DNA of 64,000 nt, taken from contig JBFJOO010000011.1 of the NCBI GenBank assembly GCA_041617635.1, positions 4,410 through 68,409 on the forward strand, given 5' to 3'. The stretch comes from JAABRB01 sp041617635 (GTDB taxonomy: Bacteria; Pseudomonadota; Gammaproteobacteria; Burkholderiales; SG8-39). Of the stretch, positions 7,703 through 16,707 are shown piece by piece. The notes beneath the pieces are model-generated. The model made no database searches, was not told where the DNA came from, and saw nothing but the letters and a program-made list of their open reading frames with translations. How positions within the stretch are numbered: the first letter of the stretch is position 1; each line of letters starts with the position of its first letter. A program made the position numbers and the translations under genes.

Positions 7703-9715
7703 GTGTCCACCGAGCGCGACGCGAGCGCGCGCATCGAGCGCCTGCGCCGCGAGATCGAGGAGCACAATCACCACTACTACGCCCTCGATCGACCGATCAT
7801 CAGCGATGCCGAGTACGACCGGTTGTTTCGCGCGCTGCAAGCGCTCGAGCAAGCGCACCCGGAGCTCGCAACGCCGGATTCTCCGACGCAGCGGATCGGC
7901 GGTGCGCCGCTTCCGGAGTTCGAGAGCGTCACGCACGACGTGCCGATGCTCTCCCTCAACAATGCCCTCAGCGAAGCCGAGGCCGAGGCGTTCGACCGGC
8001 GGGTGCGCGAGGGGCTCGAGCGCGACGAGGTCGAATACAACTGCGAGCCTAAGTTCGACGGCCTAGCGATCAGTCTGACCTATGCGGAAGGCCGCTTCGT
8101 GCGCGGCGCGACGCGGGGCGACGGTTATACCGGCGAGAACGTCACCGCGAATCTGCGCACGGTCCGGAGCATTCCCCTGCGCCTGCGCACGAAGCGCTGG
8201 CCGGCGCTGATCGAGGTGCGCGGCGAGGTGATCATGTATCGCGACGATTTCGATCGACTGAACGCGCGCCAGCGCGAGCGCGGGGAGAAGGAATTCGTGA
8301 ATCCGCGGAACGCGGCGGCCGGCAGCCTCCGCCAGCTGGATCCGGGCGTCACGGCGGACCGTCCGCTGCGGCTCTTTGCGTACGGCATCGGTGAATTCAA
8401 AGGCGAGAATCAGCCAGCGTCGCACGCAGCGCTGCTCGATCTGCTTGCCGATCTAGGGCTACCGGTTTCCGGCGAGCGGCGTGTCGTCTCGGGGCTGGCA
8501 GGCCTTCTCGACTACCACCGCGAGCTGCTCGCGAAGCGCGCTGCGCTGCCCTACGACCTCGATGGCGTGGTGTACAAGGTGAACCGGATCGTCGACCAGC
8601 AGCGCCTGGGTTTCGTCTCCCGTGCTCCGCGGTTCGCGATCGCGCACAAGTTTCCTGCCGAGGAGGCGATGACTGAGGTCGTGGCGATCGAAGTGCAGAT
8701 CGGCCGCACCGGCGCGATCACGCCGGTCGCGCGGCTCAAGCCGGTGTTCGTCGGCGGCGTGACGGTCACGAATGCGACCTTGCACAACGAGGACGAGGTG
8801 CGGCGCAAGGACGTGCGGGTCGGCGACACGGTGATGGTGCGGCGCGCGGGCGACGTGATTCCCGAAGTGATCAGCGTCGTGCCGGGCAAGCGGCTTCCCG
8901 GCGCGCCCGTCTACCAACTGCCGCACCAGTGCCCGGCATGCGGCTCGGCAGTGATCAGGCTCCCAGATGAGGCGGTCGCACGCTGCTCGGGCGGGCTGGT
9001 CTGCCCGGCGCAACGGAAGCAGGCGCTCCTGCACTTCGCCTCCCGGCGGGCGATGGACATCGACGGCCTGGGGGAAAAGCTGGTCGATCAGCTCGTCGAT
9101 GCGCAGATCGTGAAGGGCCCCGCGGACCTCTATCGCCTCGGACTCGAGGCGCTTGCCGGACTCGAGCGCATGGGGGAAAAGTCCGCGCGAAACCTGCTCG
9201 CTGCGCTGGAGAAGTCCAAACGGACGTCGCTGGGGCGCTTCATCTACGCGCTGGGCATTCGTAACGTCGGCGAGGCGACGGCGAAGGATCTCGCGAGTCA
9301 CTTCGGCACGATCGATGCGCTCATGGAGGCGGACGAGACCGCGCTCCAGGAAGTGCCGGACATCGGTCCGGTCGTCACCGAGTCGATCCGGAAGTTTTTC
9401 GCCGAGCGGCATAACGTCGAGGTCGTCAATGCGCTGCGGGAGGCGGGCGTCGGCTGGGCGGAGGTTGCGAAAGCGCGCCCCGCGCGCGGCCGGGTTGCCG
9501 GGAAGAAGTTCGTGCTGACCGGGACCCTGCCGGGTATGACGCGCGAGGAGGCCACCGCGCTGATCGAGGCGGGCGGCGGCAAGGTGATCGGTTCGGTGTC
9601 CCGCAAGACCGACTATGTCATCGCGGGAGCGGAGCCGGGCACAAAGTTCACCCGGGCCGAGGAGCTGGGCGTTACGATCCTTGACGAGGCAGCGCTGCGC
9701 AAGCTGCTAGGGTAG
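7703..9715 (+). CDS. ligA: NAD+-dependent DNA ligase
   Basis: Seals nicks in replication and repair using NAD+. The 670-residue product (E. coli LigA is 671) has domain Ia with HNHHYYALD, the adenylation lysine in EPKFDG (K117), an OB domain, a four-cysteine zinc finger starting CPACG and ending CSGGLVCPAQ, helix-hairpin-helix repeats and a C-terminal BRCT domain (KKFVLTGTLPGMTREEA onward). I start at GTG (VSTERDASARIERL) after GAGATAGG; the longer reading from 7640 would run through the repeat. Confidence 0.96.
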   Translation: MSTERDASARIERLRREIEEHNHHYYALDRPIISDAEYDRLFRALQALEQAHPELATPDSPTQRIGGAPLPEFESVTHDVPMLSLNNALSEAEAEAFDRRVREGLERDEVEYNCEPKFDGLAISLTYAEGRFVRGATRGDGYTGENVTANLRTVRSIPLRLRTKRWPALIEVRGEVIMYRDDFDRLNARQRERGEKEFVNPRNAAAGSLRQLDPGVTADRPLRLFAYGIGEFKGENQPASHAALLDLLADLGLPVSGERRVVSGLAGLLDYHRELLAKRAALPYDLDGVVYKVNRIVDQQRLGFVSRAPRFAIAHKFPAEEAMTEVVAIEVQIGRTGAITPVARLKPVFVGGVTVTNATLHNEDEVRRKDVRVGDTVMVRRAGDVIPEVISVVPGKRLPGAPVYQLPHQCPACGSAVIRLPDEAVARCSGGLVCPAQRKQALLHFASRRAMDIDGLGEKLVDQLVDAQIVKGPADLYRLGLEALAGLERMGEKSARNLLAALEKSKRTSLGRFIYALGIRNVGEATAKDLASHFGTIDALMEADETALQEVPDIGPVVTESIRKFFAERHNVEVVNALREAGVGWAEVAKARPARGRVAGKKFVLTGTLPGMTREEATALIEAGGGKVIGSVSRKTDYVIAGAEPGTKFTRAEELGVTILDEAALRKLLG

Positions 9716-9730
9716 CGGCGGGAGGCTCGC

Positions 9731-10603
9731 ATGAGGCGAATTACAAAGGCCGTTTTTCCGGTCGCCGGCTTCGGCAGCCGGTTTCTTCCTGCGACCAAGG
9801 CGAGCCCCAAGGAGATGATGCCGATCGTCGACAAGCCGCTGATCCAGTACGCCGTCGAGGAGGCGGTCGCGGCCGGGCTCACCGACATGGTGTTCATCAC
9901 CGGCCGGCAGAAGCGTGCCATCGAGGATCACTTCGACAAGGCCCACGAGATCGAGAGCGAGCTCGCGAGTCGCGGCAAGACAGACCTCCTCCAGCTGGTG
10001 CAGGACATCATTCCACGCCATGTGAATTGCATCTACATCCGGCAGCCGGAGCAACTCGGCCTCGGGCACGCCGTGCAATGCGCCCGGCCGATCCTCGGCG
10101 ACGAACCGTTCGCGGTGATCCTCGCAGACGATCTCATCGACGCTCAGACGCCCGTGATGCGTCAAATGGTCGACGTGTTCGAGCAGGAAGAAGCCTCGGT
10201 GCTAGGCGTTCAGGAAGTCGCGCGCGACCGGACTGCAAGCTATGGCATCGTCGTGGCCGAATCCTTCCGTCCGCGGCTGGAGCGGGTGCTCGGCATCGTG
10301 GAGAAACCCGAACCGGCGGTGGCCCCGTCCAACCTCGCGGTCATCGGTCGATATGTCCTGACGCCGGCGATATTCAAGCACCTCGCGCGGATTCGTCCTG
10401 GGGCAGGCGGTGAGATCCAGCTGACCGACGCGATCGCGGGGCTGCTTGCAGAGGAGCGCGTACTGGCCTACCGGTTCGAAGGCGTGCGCTACGACTGCGG
10501 ATCGAAGCTGGGCTACCTGCAGGCGACCGTTGCGCTCGGCGTCCGGCATCCCGAGGTAGGAAGCGCCTTCAGCGCGTACCTCAAGGAGTTTTCCGCGCGC
10601 TGA
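9731..10603 (+). CDS. galU: UTP-glucose-1-phosphate uridylyltransferase
   Basis: Makes UDP-glucose from UTP and glucose 1-phosphate for envelope polysaccharides. The 290-residue nucleotidyltransferase begins with the signature AVFPVAGFGSRFLPATKA and includes KEMMPIVDKPLIQYAVEEA, the metal-site segment VILADDLID and VRYDCGSKLGYL near the end. Length and motifs match bacterial GalU. It lies 15 bp after ligA and may be read through from it. Confidence 0.95.
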   Translation: MRRITKAVFPVAGFGSRFLPATKASPKEMMPIVDKPLIQYAVEEAVAAGLTDMVFITGRQKRAIEDHFDKAHEIESELASRGKTDLLQLVQDIIPRHVNCIYIRQPEQLGLGHAVQCARPILGDEPFAVILADDLIDAQTPVMRQMVDVFEQEEASVLGVQEVARDRTASYGIVVAESFRPRLERVLGIVEKPEPAVAPSNLAVIGRYVLTPAIFKHLARIRPGAGGEIQLTDAIAGLLAEERVLAYRFEGVRYDCGSKLGYLQATVALGVRHPEVGSAFSAYLKEFSAR

Positions 10604-10688
10604 TCGGGCTCGACGATGCCGGGCGCACCGGCGGGCGGGCTATACTGGCGCTATTTCAGAGACTCCTGATATTCCGCGGAGGGCGGAT

Positions 10689-11057
10689 ATGGCCGATAAA
10701 CTGATGATCGTGATGGTCAATACGGATCCGAGCGACGGTCCGGAGCTGGGCGCGCCGTTCTTCCAGGCCGCCGTCGCAGCGGCCATGGAGTACGAAGTGG
10801 AAGTGATCCTGACCGGACGCTCCGGCGAGCTCGCGATCAGGGGCGTTGCCGAGAAACTGCACGTCAAGGAAGGCTCGCCCAAGAGCGTCTACGACTTCAT
10901 CAAGGACGCGCACGAGGCGGGCGTAAAGTTCAAGGTTTGCACGCCCACGCTCGATCTATGGGGGCGCGACCTCATCCCCGAAATCGAGGAGACGGTCGGT
11001 GGTGCCTACGTGATCGGCCAGGCAATGGACGACGACGTCGTCACCTTCACGTATTGA
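10689..11057 (+). CDS. DsrE family protein
   Basis: A 122-residue soluble protein of the DsrE/DsrF-like fold (Rossmann-type sulfur-relay or peroxiredoxin-like small proteins). KLMIVMVNTDPSD forms the first strand and loop, and one cysteine lies at FKVCTPTLDLWG, where the family often has its reactive thiol. It starts after GGAGGGCGGAT. No sulfur-oxidation genes lie near, so the substrate is unknown. A TATACT at 10641 could be its -10, without a clear -35. Confidence 0.75.
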   Translation: MADKLMIVMVNTDPSDGPELGAPFFQAAVAAAMEYEVEVILTGRSGELAIRGVAEKLHVKEGSPKSVYDFIKDAHEAGVKFKVCTPTLDLWGRDLIPEIEETVGGAYVIGQAMDDDVVTFTY

Positions 11058-11065
11058 TCTAGAGG

Positions 11066-11614
11066 ATGCTCACCGAGGCGCAGGCCTGGCGGGCGCTCGA
11101 GGAGGCGGACCTCCTCGTGTCGAGCGAAGAGGTCGACCGCGCGATCGCGCGAATCGCGGGCGAGATCACGGCGCGCTTCCGGAATCGCTACCCGATGCTC
11201 CTCTGCGTCATGAACGGCGCCGTGTTCTTTTGCGGGCAGCTGCTGCCGCTGCTGCGCTTCCCGCTGCATCTCGACTACGTGCATGCGTCGCGCTACGGCT
11301 CGGAGATCGAGGGACAGCGGCTGGTCTGGCGCGCCCACCCGCCCGACACCGTCAAGGGGCGCGAGGTGATCGTCCTCGATGACATCCTCGACTTCGGAGA
11401 GACCCTCGCGGCGATCAAGACCCGGGTGCTCGAGCTCGGCGCCACGTCCTGTCACATCGCGGTGCTCACGGACAAGAAGAAGCGCGGACCCAAACCGGTG
11501 TCGGCCGACTTCGTCGGGCTCGAGATCCCCGACCGGTTCGTCTTCGGGTGCGGGCTCGACGCGTACGGTTCCTGGCGCAATCTACCCGCGATTTACGCGC
11601 TGAAGGGCGCCTGA
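11066..11614 (+). CDS. hpt: Hypoxanthine-guanine phosphoribosyltransferase
   Basis: Salvages hypoxanthine (and usually guanine) with PRPP to nucleoside monophosphates. The 182-residue type I PRTase has the PRPP loop VIVLDDILDFGETL, a flexible-loop region around LHLDYVHASRYGSE, and the base-contacting end KPVSADFVGLEIPDRFVFGCGLD. It is 8 bp after the DsrE gene and 1 bp before the nucleoside phosphorylase, so the two salvage enzymes are likely cotranscribed. I cannot tell hypoxanthine from guanine preference. Confidence 0.9.
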   Translation: MLTEAQAWRALEEADLLVSSEEVDRAIARIAGEITARFRNRYPMLLCVMNGAVFFCGQLLPLLRFPLHLDYVHASRYGSEIEGQRLVWRAHPPDTVKGREVIVLDDILDFGETLAAIKTRVLELGATSCHIAVLTDKKKRGPKPVSADFVGLEIPDRFVFGCGLDAYGSWRNLPAIYALKGA

Positions 11615-11615
11615 A

Positions 11616-12356
11616 ATGTTGGCGGTGATCGGCGGAAGCGGGCTGACCCGCCTGTCGAGCCTGGCGGCGACGCAGCGCAAGGCCGTCGGTACGCCGTACG
11701 GCGAGCCATCCGGGCCGATCACGCACGGGACGCTACGTGGGCGTGCGGTGCTGTTTCTGGCCCGCCACGGGGACGGCCATACCCTGCCGCCTCACGAGGT
11801 CAACTACCGCGCCAACCTCTGGGCGCTCAAGGAGGAAGGGGCAACGGACATCCTATCGGTTGCGTCCGTGGGCGGCGTGCGGGCCGATCTCGGCCCCGGG
11901 ACGCTCGTCGTGCCGCACCAGATCATCGACTACACCTGGGGTCGGCGTGCGACGTACTTCGAGGGGGGCGATGCCCCGGTCACGCACGTCGATTTCACGC
12001 ACCCTTATACGAAGCCTATGCGTCAGCGAATCCTCACGGCAGCGCGGTCCGCGGGCGAAGCGGTTCTCGATGGCGGGGTTTACGCGGCGACGCAGGGGCC
12101 GCGGCTGGAGACCGCCGCCGAGATCGACCGGCTCGAGCGCGACGGCGTGGACATGGTCGGCATGACCGGCATGCCGGAGGCTGCGCTCGCGCGCGAGCTC
12201 GCGCTCGAATACGCCGCACTGGCGGTGGTCGTCAACCACGCGGCGGGGCGCGGAGAATCGAAGGACGGCATCGCGCTCGACGGCATCGAATCGATGCTGC
12301 AGCAGACGATCGGCCGGGCGTGCCGCGTGATCGAGGAGCTGGTGAGCGTGACATGA
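11616..12356 (+). CDS. MTAP/PNP-family phosphorylase, probably S-methyl-5'-thioinosine phosphorylase
   Basis: A 246-residue trimeric nucleoside phosphorylase of the methylthioadenosine phosphorylase/PNP group. Visible motifs are the N-terminal AVIGGSGL phosphate loop, ARHGDGHTLPPHEVNYRANLWAL, YAATQGPRLETAAEI and DMVGMTGMPEAALARE. Where adenosine-type MTAP carries aspartates reading the 6-amino group, this protein reads VVNHAAG; the asparagine suggests a 6-oxopurine substrate (methylthioinosine), as in the Pseudomonas enzyme. That specificity is inference. The product, methylthioribose 1-phosphate, is the substrate of MtnA, encoded here at 51 kb. Confidence 0.85.
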   Translation: MLAVIGGSGLTRLSSLAATQRKAVGTPYGEPSGPITHGTLRGRAVLFLARHGDGHTLPPHEVNYRANLWALKEEGATDILSVASVGGVRADLGPGTLVVPHQIIDYTWGRRATYFEGGDAPVTHVDFTHPYTKPMRQRILTAARSAGEAVLDGGVYAATQGPRLETAAEIDRLERDGVDMVGMTGMPEAALARELALEYAALAVVVNHAAGRGESKDGIALDGIESMLQQTIGRACRVIEELVSVT

Positions 12357-12883
12357 TTCGCGAGGTGCTGCGCATGGGCGATCCGCGCCTGCTCGAGGTC
12401 GCCAAGCCCGTCGAGGCGTTCGGCACGCCGGAGCTTCTGGCGCTGATCGCGGACCTGCGGGACACGATGGCTCACCTGGACGGTGCCGGGCTTGCCGCAC
12501 CGCAAATCGGCGTGGCGCTGCGCGTCGTGATCTTTGGCGTGACGCGCAATCCGCGCTATCCCGACGCGGAGGAAGTGCCCGACACGGTGCTCGTTAATCC
12601 CACGCTGACGCCGATCGGAACCGAGCAGGAGGACGGCTGGGAAGGATGTCTCTCGGTCCCCGGAATGCGTGGAATCGTGCCGCGCTACAGTCGGCTACGC
12701 TATCGCGGCTTTGATGCGCACGGCACCGAGATCGACCGGACCGTGACGGGTTTTCACGCCCGGGTGGTCCAGCACGAGTGCGATCACCTGGACGGAATCC
12801 TCTACCCGATGCGGATTCGTGATCTCGCCAACTTCGGGTTCATCGACGCGCTGTTTCCGGGGCAGGATATCCGCGACGAATGA
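12353..12883 (+). CDS. def: Peptide deformylase
   Basis: Removes the formyl group from nascent N-terminal methionine. The 176-residue metalloenzyme has all three motifs: GAGLAAPQIG, EGCLSVPG (metal cysteine) and QHECDHLDG (two metal histidines and the catalytic glutamate). The ATG overlaps the previous stop by 4 bp (ATGA). It lies in the purine-salvage run, not next to fmt, so it may be a second deformylase copy in this genome. It converges on glnD. Confidence 0.94.
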   Translation: MIREVLRMGDPRLLEVAKPVEAFGTPELLALIADLRDTMAHLDGAGLAAPQIGVALRVVIFGVTRNPRYPDAEEVPDTVLVNPTLTPIGTEQEDGWEGCLSVPGMRGIVPRYSRLRYRGFDAHGTEIDRTVTGFHARVVQHECDHLDGILYPMRIRDLANFGFIDALFPGQDIRDE

Positions 12884-12885
12884 GC

Positions 12886-12903
12886 CGCGGGGAACCTCCC
12901 GCG
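12886..12903. terminator. Weak hairpin between convergent def and glnD
   Basis: CGCGGG and CCCGCG form a perfect 6-bp stem with a 6-nt loop, just past the def stop. No T run follows on either strand, so intrinsic termination is doubtful. Confidence 0.3.
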
Positions 12904-12921
12904 ACGCAATCCCCCCGAATC

Positions 12922-15504
12922 TTATTGGAGCGCGGCAAGCAGGTCGTTCTCCAGCTGCAGCATCTTGCGCTCGTTCGCCAGCGCGGCGCCGGTGACGACG
13001 AAGACGTCTTCGGCGCGCTCCCCCAGGGTGACGATCTTGGCGGTGCGCAGGCTGATGTGGTACTGGCCGAGCACGCGGGCGACCGCATAGAGGAGGCCGG
13101 GCCGGTCGCCGGCCGTTATCGACAGGACGTGGTACGGGCCTCGCTCGTCGGGTCGGATGTGGACTTCGGGCGTCACGGGAAAATGCTTGAGCTGGCGTGA
13201 CACGCGGCCCTGCGCCGGCGGTGGCAGCGGCGCGTGGCGCTCCAGCCGCTCCGCGAGGTCATGCTCGATCAGGCTGCTCATTTCCCGGTAGGCCGACGAC
13301 CCGGGCGGGGACAGCACGAGAAACGTGTCGAGCGCGTACCCGTGCAGCGTGGTGTGAATCTTCGCGTCGAGGATGTTGTCGCCGATCTGTCCGAAGTAGC
13401 CGCAGATGCGTGCGAACAGGTCGGGCTGGTCGCGGCAGTAGATCATGACCTGAATACCTTCGCCGATCGGCGACAGGCGTGCCTTGACCACCGGCTTTTC
13501 CGGCGTGACGCGATAGTGCAGGTGGCGCGTCTGCCAGGCGATCTCCTGCGGCTCGTGGCGGAGGAAGTAGGCGAGGTCGAGCTCCCGCCACAGGGCCTTG
13601 CTCGCATCATCGCTCAGCGCATAGAGGCGCAGCAGGCGTTTCGCCTCGGCCTGCTTGGCCTGCACGTCCTGGTCGAATCCGGCGCCGTCGCCGCGCAGAA
13701 ACGCGCGCGTGGCGCGCAGCAGATCCTCCAGGAGCTTGCCCTTCCAGGCATTCCAGACCTTGGGGCTCGTGCCGCGAATATCGGCGACGGTCAGCAGGTA
13801 GAGCGCGATGAGGCGACGTTCGGTGCCCACGATCTCGGCGAACTCGGCGACCACTGCGGGGTCGGCCAGATCGCGCTTCTGGGCGAACGTCGACATCGTG
13901 AGGTGGTGCTTCACCAGGAAACCAACAAGATCGATATCCTCGGGCGCGACGGCGTGCGCGGCGCAGAAACGGCGCGCGTCGACCTGTCCGAGCTTGGAGT
14001 GATCGCCGCCGCGGCCCTTTGCGATGTCGTGGAAGATCGCAGCGACATAGAGCAACCACGGCCGCTCGAAGTCGGCGATGAGCCGGCTGCAGAGCGGATA
14101 CTCGTGCGCATGCTCGACCATGGTGAAGCGCCGTAAGTTCCGCACGACCTGAAGGATGTGCTGGTCGACCGTGTAAACGTGGTACAGGTCGTGTTGCATC
14201 TGACCGACGATGCGCCCGAAGGCGGGCAAGTAGCGCCCGAGTATGCCGTACTGATTCATGCGTCGGAGCTCGTGGACGATGCCGCGGGGCTGGCGAAGTA
14301 TCTCCGCGAAGCGTGCCCGGTTCACCGGGTCGCGTCGGTACGCAGCGTCGATGTGACCCCGAGCGCGCCAGAGCGCGCGCAGCGTCGCTGCGGTCATTCC
14401 CTTCAGCTCCGGGTGCTGCTGCATGGTGAGAAAGCTCTCCAGGATCGCGCTCGGCTCGCGCTCGAAGATCTCCGGATCGCGCGCGTCGAGCAGCTCGCGC
14501 ACGCTCTGGAAGCGCTCGTTGATGATCTCCGCCTCGGTGCCGTGGCTTGGAAAGATCGCGGCGCCGAGGTTCTGGAGCAGGATCGTGTTCAGCTGTGTCA
14601 CGGCCTTGGCCGTACGGTAGTAACGCTGCATGAAGACTTCGCTCGCCCGCTTCGAGCCGGTCGGCTTGACGCCGAACTCCGTCGCCAGCGCATCCTGGTA
14701 GTCGAACAGGATGCGGTCCTCGCGGCGGTCTGCGAGGAGGTGCATGCGGATCCGGATATGGCGGAGCAGGTCCTCGTGCCGCTTGAGCTGGCGCGCTTCC
14801 GTCGCAGTGACGAGCCCCTGGGCGGCGAGGGCACGCCAGTCGTCGGCGAGGCGCGCGGCGCGGCTCACCCACAGGATGATCTGGAGGTCCCGCAGACCGC
14901 CCGGCGACTCCTTGAGGTTCGGCTCCAGGCTGTACGGCGTGTCCTGGAATCTCTCGTGCCGCTGCTCCTGCTCGACCCGCTTGGCCTTGAAATAGCGCCG
15001 GGCATCGAATCCAGCGCGAACCGCGTCGTCCAGGGCACGATAGGATGCACGGTTACCGGCCAGGTGGCGCGCCTCGAGCAAGGTCGTCAGAATCGTGATG
15101 TCCTTGGCGGCCTCCTCGGCGCACTCGCCCACCGTGCGGACACTGTGTCCGATCTCGAGCCCGGCGTCCCAGAGATCGCCCACGAACCGTTCGACCGACT
15201 CCCGATGCTCGTCGGCGAGCGGCGCGGGAAGCAGGATCAGTATGTCGACGTCCGAGTGCGGAAAGAGCTCGCCGCGCCCGTATCCGCCCACGGCCACGAG
15301 CGCGAAGTCGGGCGGAAACGCCGCCCGCCGCCAGATCGCGCGCAACAGCACATCGACCACGCGGCGGTGCCCGTGCAGGAATCTGGCGGCTTCGGGTCGG
15401 GCGAGATACTTGTCGCGGAGCGCGGCGCGCGCTTCGCGCAATCGCTCGCGTGACTCCGAGATGAGCGCCGACTCGCCGGATCGGCGCTGCTGAGCGACGC
15501 TCAT
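12922..15504 (-). CDS. glnD: PII uridylyltransferase / uridylyl-removing enzyme
   Basis: Nitrogen sensor that uridylylates PII when glutamine is low and deuridylylates it when glutamine is high. The 860-residue product has the nucleotidyltransferase motif GGYGRGELFPHSDVD (about residues 73-87), a linking helical domain, an HD hydrolase domain with FHDIAKGRGGDHS (about 460-475), and two C-terminal ACT domains (VMIYCRDQPDLFARI and HVLSITAGDRPGLLYAVA) that bind glutamine. It follows map by 28 bp on the same strand, a common betaproteobacterial arrangement. Confidence 0.96.
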   Translation of the reverse strand: MSVAQQRRSGESALISESRERLREARAALRDKYLARPEAARFLHGHRRVVDVLLRAIWRRAAFPPDFALVAVGGYGRGELFPHSDVDILILLPAPLADEHRESVERFVGDLWDAGLEIGHSVRTVGECAEEAAKDITILTTLLEARHLAGNRASYRALDDAVRAGFDARRYFKAKRVEQEQRHERFQDTPYSLEPNLKESPGGLRDLQIILWVSRAARLADDWRALAAQGLVTATEARQLKRHEDLLRHIRIRMHLLADRREDRILFDYQDALATEFGVKPTGSKRASEVFMQRYYRTAKAVTQLNTILLQNLGAAIFPSHGTEAEIINERFQSVRELLDARDPEIFEREPSAILESFLTMQQHPELKGMTAATLRALWRARGHIDAAYRRDPVNRARFAEILRQPRGIVHELRRMNQYGILGRYLPAFGRIVGQMQHDLYHVYTVDQHILQVVRNLRRFTMVEHAHEYPLCSRLIADFERPWLLYVAAIFHDIAKGRGGDHSKLGQVDARRFCAAHAVAPEDIDLVGFLVKHHLTMSTFAQKRDLADPAVVAEFAEIVGTERRLIALYLLTVADIRGTSPKVWNAWKGKLLEDLLRATRAFLRGDGAGFDQDVQAKQAEAKRLLRLYALSDDASKALWRELDLAYFLRHEPQEIAWQTRHLHYRVTPEKPVVKARLSPIGEGIQVMIYCRDQPDLFARICGYFGQIGDNILDAKIHTTLHGYALDTFLVLSPPGSSAYREMSSLIEHDLAERLERHAPLPPPAQGRVSRQLKHFPVTPEVHIRPDERGPYHVLSITAGDRPGLLYAVARVLGQYHISLRTAKIVTLGERAEDVFVVTGAALANERKMLQLENDLLAALQ

Positions 15505-15532
15505 GCCAGCGGCGGCGATGGCCGGTTATCCG

Positions 15533-16339
15533 CTAGGCAGCAGCCAGATGCTGTGGCATCGGCGGTGCGTTCGCGGAACGTGTCAGGACCTCGAAGCCAG
15601 CGTCGGTCACCAGCACAGTATGCTCCCATTGCGCCGACAGGCTGTGGTCCTTGGTGACGATCGTCCAACCGTCGGCGAGCTCGCGAATCGCCGGTTTTCC
15701 GGCATTGATCATCGGTTCGACCGTGAAGATCATGCCGGGCTCGAGCCTGAGGCCAGTTCCGGCCTTGCCGTAGTGCAGAACCTGCGGCTCCTCGTGAAAC
15801 TTTCGCCCGATCCCATGGCCGCAAAACTCGCGTACGACGCTGTAACCATGCTCTTCCGCGTGCTTCTGGATGACGGCACCGATGTCCCCGAGGTGGCCGC
15901 CGGGGCGCACGGCCGCGATGCCGCGCCACATGCACTCGAACGTGGCGTCAACGAGCCGCCTGGCCTGAATGGACGGTTCGCCGACGAAGAACATCCGGCT
16001 GGTGTCGCCGTGGTATCCGTCCTTGATCACCGTGACGTCGATGTTGACGATGTCGCCCGCCTTGAGCACGCGCTCTCCGGGGATTCCGTGGCAGACCTGA
16101 TGATTGACCGACGTGCAGATCGACTTCGGGTAAGGCTTGTAGCCTGGCGGGGCGTAGTTGAGTGGCGCCGGCACCGTCCCCTGGACCCCGACCATGTAGT
16201 CGTGGCAGAGCTGGTCGAGTTCGCCGGTGCTGACACCCGCACGCACCTTGGGCGCGATGAAATCGAGCACCTCGGCGGCGAGCCGGCCGGCGTGGCGCAT
16301 GTACTCGATCTCGGCGGCGCTTTTCGGTACGACCGGCAT
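15533..16339 (-). CDS. map: Methionine aminopeptidase, type I
   Basis: Removes initiator methionine after deformylation. The 268-residue pita-bread metalloprotease shows the metal ligands in NIDVTVIKDGYHGDTS (two Asp), GHGIGRKFHEEP (His), FTVEPM (Glu) and QWEHTVLV (Glu). I chose the ATG giving MPVVPKSAAEIEYMR, which fits the family start; a TTG seven codons upstream is possible and neither has a good ribosome site. Divergent from rpsB and upstream of glnD. Confidence 0.95.
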   Translation of the reverse strand: MPVVPKSAAEIEYMRHAGRLAAEVLDFIAPKVRAGVSTGELDQLCHDYMVGVQGTVPAPLNYAPPGYKPYPKSICTSVNHQVCHGIPGERVLKAGDIVNIDVTVIKDGYHGDTSRMFFVGEPSIQARRLVDATFECMWRGIAAVRPGGHLGDIGAVIQKHAEEHGYSVVREFCGHGIGRKFHEEPQVLHYGKAGTGLRLEPGMIFTVEPMINAGKPAIRELADGWTIVTKDHSLSAQWEHTVLVTDAGFEVLTRSANAPPMPQHLAAA

Positions 16340-16471
16340 TGCGCAATGAGAATCAGTCAAAAAACGGGGAAGGATAAGGTAACGCTACCGCGGAGGCAAT
16401 TTGCCTCTGGGAAGGAGCGCCTCAAGGGTGGCGTGCCGCGGGCGATAATCTCCTGTAACGCAAGGCAATTC

Positions 16472-16501
16472 TTGAACTGCGAGGCCACCATGTGCTAGCA
16501 T
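16472..16501 (+). promoter_or_regulatory. Predicted sigma-70 promoter for rpsB
   Basis: TTGAAC (16472-16477), an 18-bp spacer and TAGCAT (16496-16501) with an upstream TG (TGC-TAGCAT, extended -10). Its place about 200 bp before rpsB matches a long-leader ribosomal protein promoter. Confidence 0.6.
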
Positions 16502-16707
16502 CTTAGGCTGTCTCGCCAACGACCGACTGTCGGATTGGCCGTCGATCGATGTGCGGGGCCCGGGGCCGACTGCCGCGTGGAAGCGTGCCAAGTGGCGGTG
16601 CCGGGCTCGGAAATTCTCCCGCCCGCTCCTTTAGGGTGCCCGCCAGCCGATGGCTGCGGGTTTAACGTGAGCGCGGCGGCAGTTCGCAACCCTAATCGGA
16701 GAAGTGA
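16502..16707 (+). promoter_or_regulatory. rpsB 5' leader, possible S2 autoregulatory RNA
   Basis: Untranslated stretch of about 200 nt between the predicted promoter and rpsB, very GC-rich in the middle (around 16550-16570), with no credible gene. In other proteobacteria S2 represses its own operon through the rpsB leader. A similar role here is inference from position and length; I could not match a known fold by eye. The remainder of the map-rpsB gap (16340-16471) should carry the map promoter, which I cannot point to. Confidence 0.35.

Noticed and set aside
10641..10646. TATACT as a promoter of the DsrE gene
   Set aside because: No -35 and no TG extension at the right distance; kept only as a remark.
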